This document shows positions 52,157-60,654 of a stretch of DNA of 64,000 bases, one piece after another; position 1 is the first letter of the stretch; each line of letters begins with the position of its first letter. The position numbers were made by a program, and so were the translations under genes. The DNA is from Peteryoungia rhizophila (GTDB lineage Bacteria; Pseudomonadota; Alphaproteobacteria; Rhizobiales; Rhizobiaceae): the NCBI RefSeq assembly GCF_004912145.1, contig NZ_STGT01000007.1:140301-204300 (forward strand). Reading direction: 5' to 3'. Below the pieces are notes generated by a model. It did not search any database and was not told the origin of the DNA. It saw only the letters and a program-made list of their open reading frames with translations.

Positions 52157-53440
52157 TCAGCGCTCCTCCAGCACGGCGAGCGTCGCGAGCGTCAGCAGGA
52201 TCGAAGGCAGGACCTTGACCAGCGGCCCGAGCGGGTCGAGCCAGAGGGTGGGTTCGATCAGCGTTCCGCCGGCGAGATAGGCAAGCGAAACTGCGATCAT
52301 GCCGAGCATGGCTTTCTCTGCCCAGGGCTGGACGATGATCACCAGACCAAGCGTGATGTCGAGCAGCGAAGTGAGGATGGTGACCGGCAGTGCTACAGCC
52401 GCCGGCAGACTGGCGCCGAAGCGGAGCGAGGTCGTGACGGGATCGAGGAGAGGCACGAGGCCCGAGAGGATCCAGAAGAGTGAAAGTGTCAGGATCATCA
52501 GGGGTTTCAGGAGATAGAGTCGGGCGAACCAGAGGTCCTGGACGGCAGCCGGCTCCGCTGCCAGCCTCAGTGTGGGGTCGGGTGTCGCAAGGGTCGGTCG
52601 TCCAGGCTCCGGCGCCACGCCGATACCGCTGATTCGGATGGCGGTGGACCGTAGCGGAGAGCGCCATCCGAGGCGCCCGGCGAGATCGGCGGCGAAGGAG
52701 AGGGGTCGAGCAAGGCCTGAGGGCAAGCGGATGACGGGGGCATCGGCGAGACCCAGCCAGCGGCGGTAGAAGCGCGCCATATCCTCGACGGTTCGGGTCG
52801 GCTCGCCCGCAAGAACCATGTCCGAACCTGGGGAGATGCGGCCCTGGACAGCGTCGACCACCGCCTGCGCCACGTCATGCACATGGACCGCGTTCATCGG
52901 GCTCGCGGCATCAACGAGCGGCAGCAGGCCGGGGATAGAGGCGACGGCGCGCAGCAGTGCCGTGCCGCCATAGGCATTTCGTCCGACGACGACCGTCGGG
53001 CGCAGGATGACATGCGGGAGGCCGGAGCTTGCCAGCGCCCGATCGGCGTCCAGCTTGGTCGCCATGAAGGCGGTGCCGGCGCGGCCAAGGTTCTCGGGGG
53101 CAGAAATCTGGACGATCAGTGGGGTCGGCAGGCAGGTCCTTGCTGCGTCTTGCAGGGCGAGCATGGCATCCCTCTGCACCGCCACAAGAGCATCGCACAG
53201 GCCATCCTGCAATGCACCTGCGCAATTGACGACGACGGTCACGCCTTCGAGGAGCGGCAGCCAGTCGCTCGCCTGCCGGAGGGCGCGCAGGTCGCGGGTG
53301 ATCCAGCGAATATCAGGGAAGCGGGCGCTGGCCTGGCGGATGTCGCGGCCCAGGCCGATTACGGGATGGCCGGCCGCCTGCAAGCACAGGGCGACCTGCT
53401 GGCCGATGAAGCCGGTCGCACCGAGGACGAGGATGGGCAT
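52157..53440 (-). CDS. NAD(P)-binding SDR protein fused to a DoxX-like membrane domain
   Basis: 427 residues. The N-terminal Rossmann domain (GATGFIG at residues 7-13, typical of atypical SDRs or NmrA-like proteins; about 1-280) is followed by four hydrophobic helices (about 300-425) of the DoxX-like type with a short C-terminal tail. Such fusions link a soluble nucleotide-binding module to a membrane module. The reaction is not known. ATG 53440 has GGAGAG ten bases upstream. Neighbours are aldo-keto reductase upstream and DUF2269 downstream. Confidence 0.85.
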   Translation of the reverse strand: MPILVLGATGFIGQQVALCLQAAGHPVIGLGRDIRQASARFPDIRWITRDLRALRQASDWLPLLEGVTVVVNCAGALQDGLCDALVAVQRDAMLALQDAARTCLPTPLIVQISAPENLGRAGTAFMATKLDADRALASSGLPHVILRPTVVVGRNAYGGTALLRAVASIPGLLPLVDAASPMNAVHVHDVAQAVVDAVQGRISPGSDMVLAGEPTRTVEDMARFYRRWLGLADAPVIRLPSGLARPLSFAADLAGRLGWRSPLRSTAIRISGIGVAPEPGRPTLATPDPTLRLAAEPAAVQDLWFARLYLLKPLMILTLSLFWILSGLVPLLDPVTTSLRFGASLPAAVALPVTILTSLLDITLGLVIIVQPWAEKAMLGMIAVSLAYLAGGTLIEPTLWLDPLGPLVKVLPSILLTLATLAVLEER

Positions 53441-53472
53441 GGATCCAGACTCTCCTTGTCTGCCGGTCTGGG

Positions 53473-54318
53473 TCACAACATCGCCAGCGGCACCTTGCGG
53501 GCCGGCGGCGGAAATGCTGCATCGAGGCGGGCCCAGTCTTCATCCGAGATGTCGAGATCGACCGCGTCGCGGTTCTCCTGCAGGCGGCGAAGGTTAGAGG
53601 TTTTCGGGATCGGGATCACGCTTTCACGCTCCAGAAGGAAAGCGAGGGCGACTTGCGCAGGGGTCGCCTGATAGGCCTTGGCGACATGGGCCAGTTCGGG
53701 ATGGCGGAGGATGCGGCCCTGCTCGATTGGCGAATAGGCCATGACAGGGATCTTATGCTCCTGACACCAAGGCAGGAGGTCGAATTCGATGCCGCGACGG
53801 GAGAGATTGTAGAGCACCTGATTGACGGCGCAGTTTTTACCATCTGCAACCGAGAAGAGTTCCTCCATGTCGTCGACGTCGAAATTGGAAACACCCCAGG
53901 CGCGGATGCGGCCCGCAGCCTTCAGTTCTTCCATCGCGGCGACCGTGTCGTCGAGCGGGTGCTCGCCGCGCCAATGCAGGAGGTAGAGGTCGAGATGGTC
54001 CGTGCCCAACCGGTCGAGGCTGGCGTGACAGGCCTTGATCGTTCCGTCGTAACTCGCATTCCAGGGCAGAACCTTGGAGACGAGAAAGGCATTCTCCCTC
54101 CGATCTTTCAGTGCCTCGCCGACGATGCGTTCCGCGCCGCCATCGCCATACATTTCCGCCGTGTCGATGATCGTCATGCCGAGGTCGAGCGCCAGCCTCA
54201 CCGCATCGACTTCGGCTTTTGCGGCGGACTTGTCCTCGCCCATCATCCAGGTGCCGAAGCCGAGGCTCGGAACTTCCTCGCCGCCAGGCAGGGTGACAGT
54301 CGGAATGGCGTCGTGCAT
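53473..54318 (-). CDS. Aldo/keto reductase
   Basis: 281 residues, a full AKR barrel. Catalytic tetrad segments are visible: 'MTIIDTAEMYGDGG' (Asp and Tyr), 'LVSKVLP' (Lys), and YLLHWRG (His); the NADPH-binding C-terminal 'IPIPKTSNLRRLQEN' is intact. It reduces carbonyls with NADPH; substrate unknown. It starts the minus-strand group continued by the SDR-DoxX and DUF2269 genes (32-base gap). GGGAG precedes ATG 54318. Confidence 0.93.
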   Translation of the reverse strand: MHDAIPTVTLPGGEEVPSLGFGTWMMGEDKSAAKAEVDAVRLALDLGMTIIDTAEMYGDGGAERIVGEALKDRRENAFLVSKVLPWNASYDGTIKACHASLDRLGTDHLDLYLLHWRGEHPLDDTVAAMEELKAAGRIRAWGVSNFDVDDMEELFSVADGKNCAVNQVLYNLSRRGIEFDLLPWCQEHKIPVMAYSPIEQGRILRHPELAHVAKAYQATPAQVALAFLLERESVIPIPKTSNLRRLQENRDAVDLDISDEDWARLDAAFPPPARKVPLAML

Positions 54319-54448
54319 CTTGCGGCTCCCTGATGGTGTTCTGCCGAACTTAGCCGGACAGACCGGTGGGGCAAGGGACAAATGACGCAGCGCGTTTGGT
54401 CGGGAGTTCGTGTCACCGTAACAAATTGCTGCTGGCGCGCGGGGATGG

Positions 54449-54463
54449 GTCAGCTAGGCTGAC
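54449..54463. promoter_or_regulatory. Perfect dyad upstream of the LysE-nitrile hydratase operon
   Basis: GTCAGC-TAG-GCTGAC, 24 bases before the lysE-like ATG. The 6-3-6 symmetry and position suit a repressor or activator site, but no regulator is known here. Confidence 0.35.
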
Positions 54464-54486
54464 TAAAAACCTAGGGAGAAATAACC

Positions 54487-55080
54487 ATGTCGGCCGACAC
54501 ACTGCTGGCCCTCGTCCTCTTCGCTTTCGCGACCTCCATCACGCCGGGTCCGAACAACATGATGCTCTTTGCCTCTGGTGTGAATTTCGGCTTCCGGCGG
54601 ACAATTCCGCACATGTTCGGTATCGGGGCCGGGTTCCTGTCGCTGCTCATCGGTGTCGGACTCGGTCTGGGCGCGCTTCTGTCCGCCTATCCGCCGGCCT
54701 TCATCGCGCTCAAGGTCGCAGGCGGGCTTTATCTTCTGTGGATTGCCTGGAAGATCGGGTCGTCGAGGTCAATGGGTGAGGGCGAGGCAAAGTCCCGGCC
54801 GATGACCTTTCTCGGCGCGGCGGCCTTCCAGTGGGTCAACCCGAAGGCTTGGGTGATGGCGATCACGGCCATGGCGGTCTATCCGAATCCGGAGCAATAT
54901 GCTTTGACAGTCGCCATTGTTGCGCTGGTCTTCGCCGCAGTGAATGTTCCAAGCGTGTCCACCTGGGCTGGATTCGGCTCGGCGCTCCGGGAGTGGCTCT
55001 CGGTGCCGGTCAGGCTCAAATGGTTCAACATCACCATGGCTTTGCTTCTGGTACTCAGTCTCTGGCCCATGCTGAAATAG
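54487..55080 (+). CDS. LysE family amino acid exporter
   Basis: 197 residues with about six membrane helices. The family motif 'FAFATSITPGPNNMMLFASGVNFGFRRT' is at the N-terminus, and 'LGAAAFQWVNPKAWVMA' in the middle. LysE/RhtB proteins export amino acids or derivatives. It starts the strand with GGGAGAA before the ATG and ends nine bases before the nitrile hydratase alpha gene, so all four genes probably form one operon. Confidence 0.93.
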   Translation: MSADTLLALVLFAFATSITPGPNNMMLFASGVNFGFRRTIPHMFGIGAGFLSLLIGVGLGLGALLSAYPPAFIALKVAGGLYLLWIAWKIGSSRSMGEGEAKSRPMTFLGAAAFQWVNPKAWVMAITAMAVYPNPEQYALTVAIVALVFAAVNVPSVSTWAGFGSALREWLSVPVRLKWFNITMALLLVLSLWPMLK

Positions 55081-55089
55081 GAAAGTCCG

Positions 55090-55734
55090 ATGTCCGGCCA
55101 TCACCACGACCACGACGATCACGTTCATGACCATGAGCACGACAACCAGTATTCGGACATGCAAGCGCGGGTGAAGGCGCTCGAAACGCTCTTGACCGAG
55201 AAGGGGCTGATCGATCCGGCGGCCATCGATGCCATTGTAGATGCCTACGAGACAAAGATCGGTCCGAGAAACGGTGCGCGCGTGGTGGCCAAGGCATGGA
55301 GCGATCCCGACTTCGCCGACTGGCTGAGGCGCGATGCGACAGCGGCGATCGCGAGCCTGGGTTATACCGGCCGGCAGGGTGAACACATGCGCGCCGTTTT
55401 CAACACGGTGGAGACCCACAATCTCGTCGTCTGCACGCTGTGCTCCTGCTATCCTTGGTCCGTGCTCGGCCTGCCGCCCGTCTGGTACAAGGCGCCGGCC
55501 TATCGCTCGCGGGCGGTCATCGATCCGCGCGGCGTACTCGCCGAATTCGGCGTCAGCCTCCCGCATGAGATGGGCATTCGCGTCTGGGATTCGACTGCGG
55601 AGTTGCGGTATCTCGTGGTGCCGCTGCGTCCTGCCGGAAGCGACGGGCTGGATGAGGAGCGGCTCGCGGATCTTGTGACACGCGATTCGATGATCGGCAC
55701 GGGGCTTGCGCTTTCGCCGGAGGTGTCGCGATGA
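55090..55734 (+). CDS. nthA: Nitrile hydratase alpha subunit, cobalt type
   Basis: 214 residues. The metal-binding claw is VCTLCSC (C115, C118, S119, C120); Thr in the second place is typical of the Co(III) form, while Fe enzymes have Ser there. Downstream is the family sequence 'YPWSVLGLPPVWYKAPAYRSRAV'. The enzyme hydrates nitriles to amides. The N-terminus is unusual in being His/Asp-rich (HHHDHDDHVHDHEHD), a probable metal-binding extension. Overlaps nthB by four bases (ATGA). Confidence 0.97.
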   Translation: MSGHHHDHDDHVHDHEHDNQYSDMQARVKALETLLTEKGLIDPAAIDAIVDAYETKIGPRNGARVVAKAWSDPDFADWLRRDATAAIASLGYTGRQGEHMRAVFNTVETHNLVVCTLCSCYPWSVLGLPPVWYKAPAYRSRAVIDPRGVLAEFGVSLPHEMGIRVWDSTAELRYLVVPLRPAGSDGLDEERLADLVTRDSMIGTGLALSPEVSR

Positions 55735-56390
55735 ACGGTCCGCATGATCTCGGTGGCCAAATGGGTTTCGGTCCCGTCGCGCCGGAGCGGGACGAGCCAT
55801 ATTTTCATGCCGAATGGGAGAAGTGGGCGCTCGGCATCACGCTGTCCTGCGGCGCCTTCGGGGCCTGGACAATCGACGAAAGCCGGCATGCCCGCGAGAG
55901 CATTCCGCCGGCCAACTATCTGGCGGCGAGCTATTACGAGGTCTGGATACGCGGCATCGACATGCTGCTCGAACGGCATGGTTTCGCAACCGCCCAGGAG
56001 CTGGAAACGGGACGGCATGTGGAGCAGAGCCGTGCACCGAATCGGGTGTTGAAAGCCGAGATGGTCGAAGGCGTCCTGGCCCGTGGCGGACCTTGCGACA
56101 GGCCCGTGGAGACGGAGCCAAAATTTGCCGTCGGCGATCGTGTGCGGACGAAGAATTTCCATCCGACCGGCCATACCCGTCTTCCACGATATGCCCGGGC
56201 GAAGGCGGGCGTCGTCGAGGCGGTGCAGGGGAGCTTCGTCTTTCCCGATGACAATGCACATGGTCGGGGCGAGAACCCGCAATGGGTCTATACGATCGTA
56301 TTCACGGCAGAAGAGATCTGGGGCGAGGGCGCCGATCCGACGCTCACGGTCTCTATCGATGCCTGGGAGAGCTATCTTGAGCAGCTGTGA
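55731..56390 (+). CDS. nthB: Nitrile hydratase beta subunit
   Basis: 219 residues. 'MNGPHDLGGQMGFGPV' is the classic beta N-terminus, 'HAEWEKWALGITLSCGAFGAWTIDE' follows, and the C-terminal SH3-like domain has 'HTRLPRYARAKAGVVEAVQG', with the conserved Arg residues that hydrogen bond the oxidised alpha-subunit cysteines. It forms the alpha-beta dimer with NthA. The accessory gene begins inside its last codons. Confidence 0.96.
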   Translation: MNGPHDLGGQMGFGPVAPERDEPYFHAEWEKWALGITLSCGAFGAWTIDESRHARESIPPANYLAASYYEVWIRGIDMLLERHGFATAQELETGRHVEQSRAPNRVLKAEMVEGVLARGGPCDRPVETEPKFAVGDRVRTKNFHPTGHTRLPRYARAKAGVVEAVQGSFVFPDDNAHGRGENPQWVYTIVFTAEEIWGEGADPTLTVSIDAWESYLEQL

Positions 56391-56751
56391 TGCCAGCACC
56401 GATCTTGTCGCCTCGCCCGGCCTGCCGCGATCACCGGACGGTGCGCCGGTCTTTGCCGAGCCGTGGCATGCACAGGCCTTTGCCATGACCGTGCATCTGC
56501 ATGCGCGCGCTGTGTTCGACTGGACGGAATGGGCAGAGAGCCTCTCGGCCGAAGTCCATCGGCCGGAGCGCGCCGAGGATGGCTCCGACTATTTCGATGC
56601 CTGGGTTGCTGCGCTGACGGATCTGCTGGAGCGCAAGGGACTGGCGGATCGCGAGACGGTCGAAGCTTTGCGCGAAAGCTGGCAGCGGGCGGCGGAAGCG
56701 ACGCCGCATGGGGCGCCGATCGAGCTTTCCAACGACCCGATGCGGGTCTGA
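56377..56751 (+). CDS. Nitrile hydratase accessory protein (activator family)
   Basis: 124 residues. The pattern 'FAEPWHAQAFAMTVHLHARAVFDWTEWAESLSAEV' is typical of the NHase accessory/activator family that resembles the beta-subunit N-terminus and helps cobalt insertion. TTG 56377 is the best start: GGGAGAG lies six bases upstream and it overlaps the nthB end by 14 bases. No ATG is available in the conserved region. Confidence 0.9.
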   Translation: MSSCDASTDLVASPGLPRSPDGAPVFAEPWHAQAFAMTVHLHARAVFDWTEWAESLSAEVHRPERAEDGSDYFDAWVAALTDLLERKGLADRETVEALRESWQRAAEATPHGAPIELSNDPMRV

Positions 56752-56823
56752 TGTCCACGATTTGTTCTGGTTTGGGCGGCTTTTGCCTTGCATCAGCCAT
56801 ACGAATCCGCGCATGACCTAGCC

Positions 56824-57954
56824 ATGCAGTTCGCGCCCCAGCAAGACGAGGCCCTCAAGGCCGTTTCGAAATGGCTGAAGGAGGGGAAAACCCCCGTCTT
56901 CCGGCTGTTCGGCTATGCCGGAACGGGCAAGACTACGCTCGCCAAGCATTTCGCCGAACATGTCGACGGGGAAGTCCTGTTCGCCGCCTTCACCGGTAAG
57001 GCTGCCCAGGTGCTGCGCTCGCGCGGTGCGTCCAACGCCAAGACCATCCACTCGTTGATCTACCGCCCGCGTGGCGAGGAGGCGGTGGAAGACGAGGAAA
57101 CCGGCAAGACATCGATCGCACCGATGTTCTCGATCAACCGCCAGAGCCCCGTCGCGAAAGCGGCGCTGATCGTCATCGACGAATGCTCGATGGTGGACGA
57201 GGCGCTCGGGCGCGACCTGATGAGTTTTGGCACGCCGATCCTGGTGCTCGGTGATCCCGGTCAGTTGCCGCCGGTCTCTGGGGGCGGTTTCTTCACTGAC
57301 CAAGAGCCGGACTATCTGCTGACGGATATCCATCGCCAGGCGCGTGACAATCCGATCATCCAGCTCGCGATGCATATCCGCGAGGGCAAGGAGATCATGC
57401 ATGGCGACTATGGCACGACGGCGCGGGTGATCTCGAAGAACGAGGTGACGCAGGACCTCGTGCTCGGCGCCGACCAGGTGCTGGTTGGGACCAACAAGAC
57501 GCGGCGCCGCTACAATATGCGCCTGCGGGAGTTGAAAGGCTTCACGGTCGACTATCCGCAGGCTGGCGACAAGCTGGTGTGCCTCAGGAACGACCAGGTC
57601 AAGGGTCTGCTCAATGGCTCGCTCTGGCAGGTGATGACCTCGTCGCGCGAGACGGTGAAGCCGGGCATCAACCTGTTGATCAAGCCCGAGGATGACGACA
57701 TGGACCGCGGTGCGGCCAAGATCAAGCTGCTTAAAGCCGCCTTCGAGGACATCGACACCGAGATCCCCTGGTCGACGCGCAAGCGCTACGACGAGTTCGA
57801 CTACGGTTATGCGCTGACGGTGCACAAAGCCCAGGGCTCGCAGTGGAACGATGTCGTGCTGTTCGACGAGAGCTGGGCATTTCGCGACACGCGCGAACGC
57901 TGGCTCTATACGGCCGTTACGCGTGCGGCGGAGACGCTCACCATCGTCAGGTGA
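56824..57954 (+). CDS. RecD-like ATP-dependent DNA helicase
   Basis: 376 residues, a compact superfamily 1B helicase. Motif I GYAGTGKT (30-37), motif II VIDECSMVDE, motif III GDPGQLPPVSG, motif V LTVHKAQGSQW and motif VI YTAVTRAAETL are present. It lacks the N-terminal domain of true RecD2, so it is called RecD-like only. Its role may be in repair or recombination. The start at 56824 gives 'MQFAPQQDEALKAV'; the ribosome binding site is weak. Confidence 0.92.
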   Translation: MQFAPQQDEALKAVSKWLKEGKTPVFRLFGYAGTGKTTLAKHFAEHVDGEVLFAAFTGKAAQVLRSRGASNAKTIHSLIYRPRGEEAVEDEETGKTSIAPMFSINRQSPVAKAALIVIDECSMVDEALGRDLMSFGTPILVLGDPGQLPPVSGGGFFTDQEPDYLLTDIHRQARDNPIIQLAMHIREGKEIMHGDYGTTARVISKNEVTQDLVLGADQVLVGTNKTRRRYNMRLRELKGFTVDYPQAGDKLVCLRNDQVKGLLNGSLWQVMTSSRETVKPGINLLIKPEDDDMDRGAAKIKLLKAAFEDIDTEIPWSTRKRYDEFDYGYALTVHKAQGSQWNDVVLFDESWAFRDTRERWLYTAVTRAAETLTIVR

Positions 57955-57969
57955 GCGCGCCCTTTCCGA

Positions 57970-58479
57970 TCATTTCGCCTTCAGTGCGGCTACTGTCGCC
58001 ATCAGGGCCATCGTGTTCTTGCCGGAGGCGGTGGCAATCTCGGACAGGGGTGTTGCCGCATCGGCTGCAGTAAAGCCACCCGCCTTCAAGGCCGCGACGA
58101 CTTCAGTGTCGGACTTTTTGAGAAGCGGCGCCACTTCGGTCGGGGTGCCGCTGGCGATGATGCTGACCATGGCCAAGGCCGGGTTTCCGCCCGCACCGGC
58201 ATTGCCGCTCAGGGACGGCCACGCAAAGACGAGACCTGCGACAAGGCTGAGACCGAGGGCCAGCGTCATCGGCAGACGCTTGAAATAGGCGAGGAATGGG
58301 CGCCAGTTCTTCCACACGTGAAGCAGAAACGGGGCGATCAGAGCCATGCTCAACCATTCGTGCATGCCGTGGAAGGCCGCCGTGCCAACATGGAAGAACA
58401 GGGCGATGCCCGAGACGAGAGAGACCAGGAAAAGGCCGGTGGTCAACGGCGTGGCATATCGGGAAAGGAATGAGGACAT
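57970..58479 (-). CDS. DUF4405 domain membrane protein
   Basis: 169 residues with about three membrane helices in the first 90 residues and His residues in 'FHVGTAAFHGMHEWLSM' and 'FLLHVWKNW', which suggests a cytochrome b-like heme fold. The C-terminal 65 residues form a short soluble helical domain with two repeats like 'PTEVAPLLKKSDTEVVAALKAGG'. Function unknown, perhaps a redox sensor or electron carrier. Convergent with the RecD-like gene. Confidence 0.85.
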   Translation of the reverse strand: MSSFLSRYATPLTTGLFLVSLVSGIALFFHVGTAAFHGMHEWLSMALIAPFLLHVWKNWRPFLAYFKRLPMTLALGLSLVAGLVFAWPSLSGNAGAGGNPALAMVSIIASGTPTEVAPLLKKSDTEVVAALKAGGFTAADAATPLSEIATASGKNTMALMATVAALKAK

Positions 58480-58589
58480 CGTGGAAACCCATGCTTATGG
58501 AACAATGTCCTCATAAGCTCGGGTTCGGCGGAGGTCCCGTTACATCTCCTCCATGTTTTACAATTGCCAAGTCTGTCCACCGCGTGGCG

Positions 58590-59279
58590 TCAATTGGCGA
58601 CGATGCCGAGCAGCACCGCCTTGGCGACTGCCTGGAACCTGTTCTTGGCGCCCAGCTTCTCGGCCACCTGACGCTCGATCACTTCGATTTCGTCCGATCT
58701 GAGTTCGAGAGTGCGGGCGATTCGGATCGGCGAGTAACCCTCGGCCATCAATTGCAGGCAGCGATGTTCGATGTCATCGAGCTCGGGCCGGTGCCGGTTG
58801 ACATGGGCCGAAGTGCCGCCACCGTCTTCTTCCGGGGTGAGCAGCGTGTTGATCTGCTGCAATTGTCGGTGCAGCGTCGACAGGTTGGCCGCAAGCTCGC
58901 GCTGGCGGGCCAGCATGGCCTCTTCGAAAATCAGATTGGCTTCGGTTTTCGATGATGCCGTCGACAAGGTCTCAAACAGATCCTGGATCACGGAGATCGG
59001 CATGCCAACCTCGCGGCAGGCGTTGATCAGTGTCATGCGGGACACGTCGCGCTCACTATACACCCGCATAAGGCCGATCCGGCTCGCCCTGATCAGATCC
59101 TTCTCTTCGTAGAAATGCAGTGTTCGGTGCGTGACGCCGAAGAATTCCGCCATATCGGCGATCGCCACCGGTTCCCTGGGACGTTCGCGCGCCGCTGCGA
59201 TATCCGGGAGAATGATATCTCGTCCGGCCGCCCCGGACTGTATTGCGACGGTGTGCAGATGGTGTGGTCCGTTCGACAT
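58590..59279 (-). CDS. Transcriptional regulator with MerR N-terminus and LuxR-like C-terminus
   Basis: 229 residues. Residues about 37-105 are a MerR winged helix ('VAIADMAEFFGVTHRTLHFYEEKDLI', then 'RVYSERDVSRMTLINACREVGMPI'), followed by a dimerisation coiled coil (about 112-148), an acidic linker, and a LuxR-type HTH (about 166-229: LDDIEHRCLQLMAEGYSPIRIARTLEL, then 'VAEKLGAKNRFQAVAKAVLLGI'). This fusion is unusual. No Cys metal-binding loop is present. ATG 59279 is preceded by GGAGGGG, and an in-frame ATG at 59291 is less likely. A dyad lies upstream. Confidence 0.88.
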   Translation of the reverse strand: MSNGPHHLHTVAIQSGAAGRDIILPDIAAARERPREPVAIADMAEFFGVTHRTLHFYEEKDLIRASRIGLMRVYSERDVSRMTLINACREVGMPISVIQDLFETLSTASSKTEANLIFEEAMLARQRELAANLSTLHRQLQQINTLLTPEEDGGGTSAHVNRHRPELDDIEHRCLQLMAEGYSPIRIARTLELRSDEIEVIERQVAEKLGAKNRFQAVAKAVLLGIVAN

Positions 59280-59391
59280 GTACCCCTCCATGTTCCGTGT
59301 CGACGCGTCTGCTCTGTCCTTTGTGCCGCTGATGTTGTTTCCGTTTCGATGAGCCCCCTTCGACTCGTTCAACTGTTGAATGCGTAAAGTA

Positions 59392-59427
59392 TATTCGCAA
59401 TCAATAAAATAAATTTCTATGCGAATA
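59392..59427. promoter_or_regulatory. Inverted repeat upstream of the MerR-LuxR gene
   Basis: TATTCGCA (59392-59399) and TGCGAATA (59420-59427) are exact inverted 8-mers with a 20-base AT-rich spacer, about 113-148 bases before the regulator's start. A candidate operator, perhaps for autoregulation. It also lies downstream of the stop of the next gene. Confidence 0.4.
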
Positions 59428-59459
59428 CGTCACGGCGCGTGAACCGCGGGAGCGCGCGC

Positions 59460-60404
59460 TCAGATATGCTGGGTGGAAAGGGCGATGAGTCTGGGGATTT
59501 CCGTGATGATGTCGGCGTCGCCGCCGAGTCCCGGCCACTGCTGCTGATGTCGCCTAGCCGCGATATAGGCATCGGGCGTGCCTTCGAGCGTGTAGCGATA
59601 GGTTGCGTCCAGGCACTTCATTTCGGCCGTGGAGAGATTGTTCGCGTGGCAAAACTGGTAGATCCGGCCGGGGATCGTCAGGTTGACCCCGGCGAACTGG
59701 TTCGCCAGGCTCGCGATGTCGAGAATGTCACCCGAGGCGTCCAGGGTTCGGCCCGTCGCAAGGACCTCGTTGCCGGACTGCTGGTGTCGCAGGCTGAGTG
59801 ACAGGCGAGTGGCTCCTTCGTCTTTCACCTCGAGGATGAAATGCAGGGAACTGCCCTGATCATTCTGTTCCTGAAATTGCGCATCGCATGCGGCTATCGC
59901 GACGGCCCAGAGGCGGCCCGTCCAGAAACGCAGTGCATTCACAAAGATCCGGCTCGTGGCGTCGCCATCGCGGAGCGGAGCAAGGAACAGGTTGGGTAGC
60001 CCACGCCAACGCGAGATGTCGGTCCTGTCGTCGTTTTCGATCCTGGACCGTCGTGCCGTACCTGCCAGCTCATACATCGGCACGTATCCTCCGAGCGGGA
60101 TGCGGATCCGCAGCGCTTCGTCACGTCCTTCTTCGGCATAGAACTGATTGAGCAGGCGGCGCAGCTTGCCGGCCTGGACGCGGACCAATGGATCTGTCCC
60201 TGGATCGAAACCCTCGCTGCGGCTGAAGACGTCGATGCCGATCGTGTAGCCCTTCAACTGATGCGCCAGGCCCAGCTGCTCCATTTCCACCACGAACTTC
60301 AGGAAGGAGCGCAGACGCTCCGAGCGTGCGAAGGTCCGGCTGGTCAGGACGCTGCGCAATGCCTCCGCGACCTGCCGGTTGTCGATCCTTGCGTCGGTTG
60401 ACAT
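59460..60404 (-). CDS. Hypothetical protein with adenylate-cyclase-type N-terminal module
   Basis: 314 residues. The N-terminal ~110 residues ('FARSERLRSFLKFVVEMEQLG', 'LKGYTIGIDVFSR', 'DPLVRVQAGKLRRLLNQFY', 'RIPLGGYVPMYE') are a module often found at the start of rhizobial adenylate cyclase-like proteins and related signalling proteins. It looks like a winged-helix or oligomerisation domain. No cyclase catalytic residues follow, only a beta-rich second half. Function not known. It lies upstream of the MerR-LuxR gene and is read in the same direction. Confidence 0.75.
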   Translation of the reverse strand: MSTDARIDNRQVAEALRSVLTSRTFARSERLRSFLKFVVEMEQLGLAHQLKGYTIGIDVFSRSEGFDPGTDPLVRVQAGKLRRLLNQFYAEEGRDEALRIRIPLGGYVPMYELAGTARRSRIENDDRTDISRWRGLPNLFLAPLRDGDATSRIFVNALRFWTGRLWAVAIAACDAQFQEQNDQGSSLHFILEVKDEGATRLSLSLRHQQSGNEVLATGRTLDASGDILDIASLANQFAGVNLTIPGRIYQFCHANNLSTAEMKCLDATYRYTLEGTPDAYIAARRHQQQWPGLGGDADIITEIPRLIALSTQHI

Positions 60405-60654
60405 CGTTGCTCCAGCTTGCCTGCGCGATCGCGCGACTGCGGCAGGGGTGCCAGCAAGCCTTTGTGCGATCCGTCACAATCATTAAACTGACTAATGTAA
60501 AGCGTGGTTGGGTCAATACCTGAAAAATATGGGGTTTTTGGCATTCCTCACCCATCAATCCCGGAGATCGGACTATCTGCGATTCTCGTTGGTTTTCGGC
60601 CTCGTGATGTCCTAAAGATGCGGGCCTGACAAACTTGGCTCCGGAATCGTGATC

